Shown piece after piece: positions 10,034 through 20,000 of a DNA stretch of 20,000 bases. Below the pieces are notes generated by a model. The model was not told the origin of the DNA and searched no databases. It was given only the letters and a program-made list of their open reading frames with translations. The stretch lies in the NCBI RefSeq assembly GCF_963666025.1, contig NZ_OY762552.1:1985001-2005000 (forward strand). The letters are read 5' to 3'. This DNA comes from an uncultured Methanobacterium sp. (GTDB lineage Archaea; Methanobacteriota; Methanobacteria; Methanobacteriales; Methanobacteriaceae). Each line of letters starts with the position of its first letter. Within the stretch, counting starts at the first letter, position 1. The position numbers were made by a program, and so were the translations under genes.

Positions 10034-10065
10034 ATTGGATATAAAGCTGATTGGATATAAAGCTG
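10034..10065. repeat. Perfect 16-bp tandem duplication
   Basis: ATTGGATATAAAGCTG occurs at 10034-10049 and immediately again at 10050-10065. The perfect match suggests a recent duplication. It lies beyond the sufB terminator, in DNA without a gene. Confidence 0.75.
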
Positions 10066-10077
10066 GAATTAAATTGA

Positions 10078-10115
10078 AAAAATAAATAAAAGAAGGGTTG
10101 CCTTAAGTTAAGGCA
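10078..10115 (-). terminator. Terminator of sufC-sufB
   Basis: A perfect inverted repeat TGCCTTAA-G-TTAAGGCA (10099-10115) lies just beyond the sufB stop. On the minus strand it is followed by a T-rich tract (complement of 10078-10098). Confidence 0.7.
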
Positions 10116-10119
10116 TTCC

Positions 10120-13048
<2,929 letters not shown>

Positions 13049-13049
13049 C

Positions 13050-15398
<2,349 letters not shown>

Positions 15399-15399
15399 A

Positions 15400-16662
<1,263 letters not shown>

Positions 16663-16694
16663 GTTCAAACACGAAACAAAAACAAACAAATTTT

Positions 16695-16728
16695 TGGTGG
16701 AGAATATCCACCACTCCTTTTTTATTTT
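16695..16728 (+). terminator. Terminator of the mvhDGAB operon
   Basis: TGGTGGA (16695-16701) pairs perfectly with TCCACCA (16707-16713) around a 5-nt loop, followed by a T-rich run to about 16728. Confidence 0.75.
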
Positions 16729-16900
16729 TAGGATTCAGTATAAATTTTCAGAATTCAGCATTAAATTCGTTTTTATTTTAAATTATTATAATAATCTCGC
16801 TAATTTTAAGAAATTAAAACTATTTAAGAATTAAAATTTTTGAATTTTAAAATTAATTAATATAATAAAAATAAACTTTCTGTATTTAAGATTCTACTTT

Positions 16901-17116
<216 letters not shown>

Positions 17117-17480
17117 TTTAATACACATCTCTATTAATTTCAGCTATCTACAATATTTGTATTCATCCATTTGTGTATATATTTTCCTGATGGACTTATT
17201 GTTTTTATAAACGTTATTAAGGGAAATTTAAGGGAATCATAACTATAATTATATTCATTTATTTATGTAATCACTAACATAATTCACATTAAATAGCGTA
17301 TTAATTAATCATTTTATAAATGCTATTTTTTTACTATTTTTGAATTCATCATCAGAATTTTTATCATATCTTTTTGTATCATATATTAAAAAGTCTATTT
17401 AACAAGTTTTTTTCCCATTTGTCTTTAGTTTTAGTGATTTTTTAATACATAATCCTTTTTTCTTATTCATATTTAAAAAA

Positions 17481-17495
17481 TACGAACAGTTTGTA
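17481..17495. promoter_or_regulatory. 15-bp near-palindrome, possible operator (copy 2)
   Basis: TACGAACAGTTTGTA has arms TACGAAC and GTTTGTA around a central A, with one imperfect pair. It ends only a few bases before the TATA run, where a bound protein would affect promoter recognition directly. Its complement closely matches the site at 5390-5404: both share TACGAACAG/CTGTTCGTA. Confidence 0.5.
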
Positions 17496-17500
17496 GGTAA

Positions 17501-17511
17501 AATATATATAA
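17501..17511 (+). promoter_or_regulatory. TATA box of the adhesin-like gene
   Basis: AATATATATAA is a strong archaeal TATA match. A start near 17533 would give a leader of about 75 nt to the ATG at 17608. Confidence 0.5.
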
Positions 17512-17588
17512 TAGAAAATCTTAACAGGTGATATCAAATCAATATTGTAATTTGTCAACAACGTAGTGGCAGATATTGTAAATGAACA

Positions 17589-20000
<2,412 letters not shown>

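Larger units (their letters stand above)
9726..10119. other. AT-rich convergent intergenic region
   Basis: 394 bp between the ends of the PRC-barrel gene and sufB. It is very AT-rich with long T runs on both strands, and holds a perfect 16-bp tandem duplication (10034-10065) and the sufCB terminator (10078-10115). I see no gene. Confidence 0.6.

Overview
The window is from a methanogenic archaeon of the order Methanobacteriales, most likely a Methanobacterium-type organism. The evidence is the set of core genes: MtrH of the Na+-pumping methyltransferase, methanogenesis marker protein 14, a four-gene mvhDGAB [NiFe]-hydrogenase operon with a 12-motif polyferredoxin, CobY-type cobamide synthesis, a two-gene SufC/SufB system and an MsvR-like regulator. 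Ribosome binding sites of the GGTGAT/GGAGG type, AT-rich promoters with TATA-like boxes, and T-tract terminators fit this. The assignment is by recognition of families, not by a database search.

Layout. 1-720: 3' end of mtrH and its terminator. 950-2480: a CaCA-family cation antiporter and a UspA protein as a two-gene unit with a terminator. 2665-4137: methanogenesis marker 14. 4200-6660: an accessory stretch with a small winged-helix regulator preceded by three tandem 18-bp repeats, a Gly-rich three-helix membrane protein, and two overlapping genes whose three-helix, His-bearing membrane domains are paralogous; the second adds an exported Cys-rich head and a long Ser/Asn/Thr linker. 6807-7610 (minus): an ArsR-type helix-turn-helix plus V4R regulator (MsvR type). 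7925-8383: a stand-alone receiver protein with an internal 27-bp duplication. 8419-8567: an array of 21-22-bp degenerate repeats. 8849-9725: cobY and a PRC-barrel gene. 10120-12110 (minus): sufC-sufB. 12602-16662: mvhDGAB and its terminator. 16901-17098 (minus): a CooT-like putative nickel-binding protein. 17608 to the end: a large secreted adhesin-like protein with DUF11-type repeats, still open at the window edge.

How the genes fit together. Mtr, Mvh, marker 14, CobY (cobamide for MtrA), SufCB (Fe-S clusters, of which MvhB alone needs about twelve) and CooT (nickel, needed by MvhA) all serve the hydrogenotrophic methanogenesis core. Between them sits an envelope/redox stretch (4.3-8.4 kb) that is less familiar: two small regulators, a receiver, and membrane proteins with haem-ligand-like histidines in an order described as lacking cytochromes.

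The most interesting points are: the paired His-rich membrane proteins with the Cys-rich exported head; a 15-bp near-palindrome (TACGAAC-N-GTTCGTA type) found once upstream of that gene pair and once just upstream of the TATA box of the giant adhesin gene; a strong hairpin abutting the ribosome binding site of the receiver gene; and two short repeat arrays (4266-4318 and 8419-8567).
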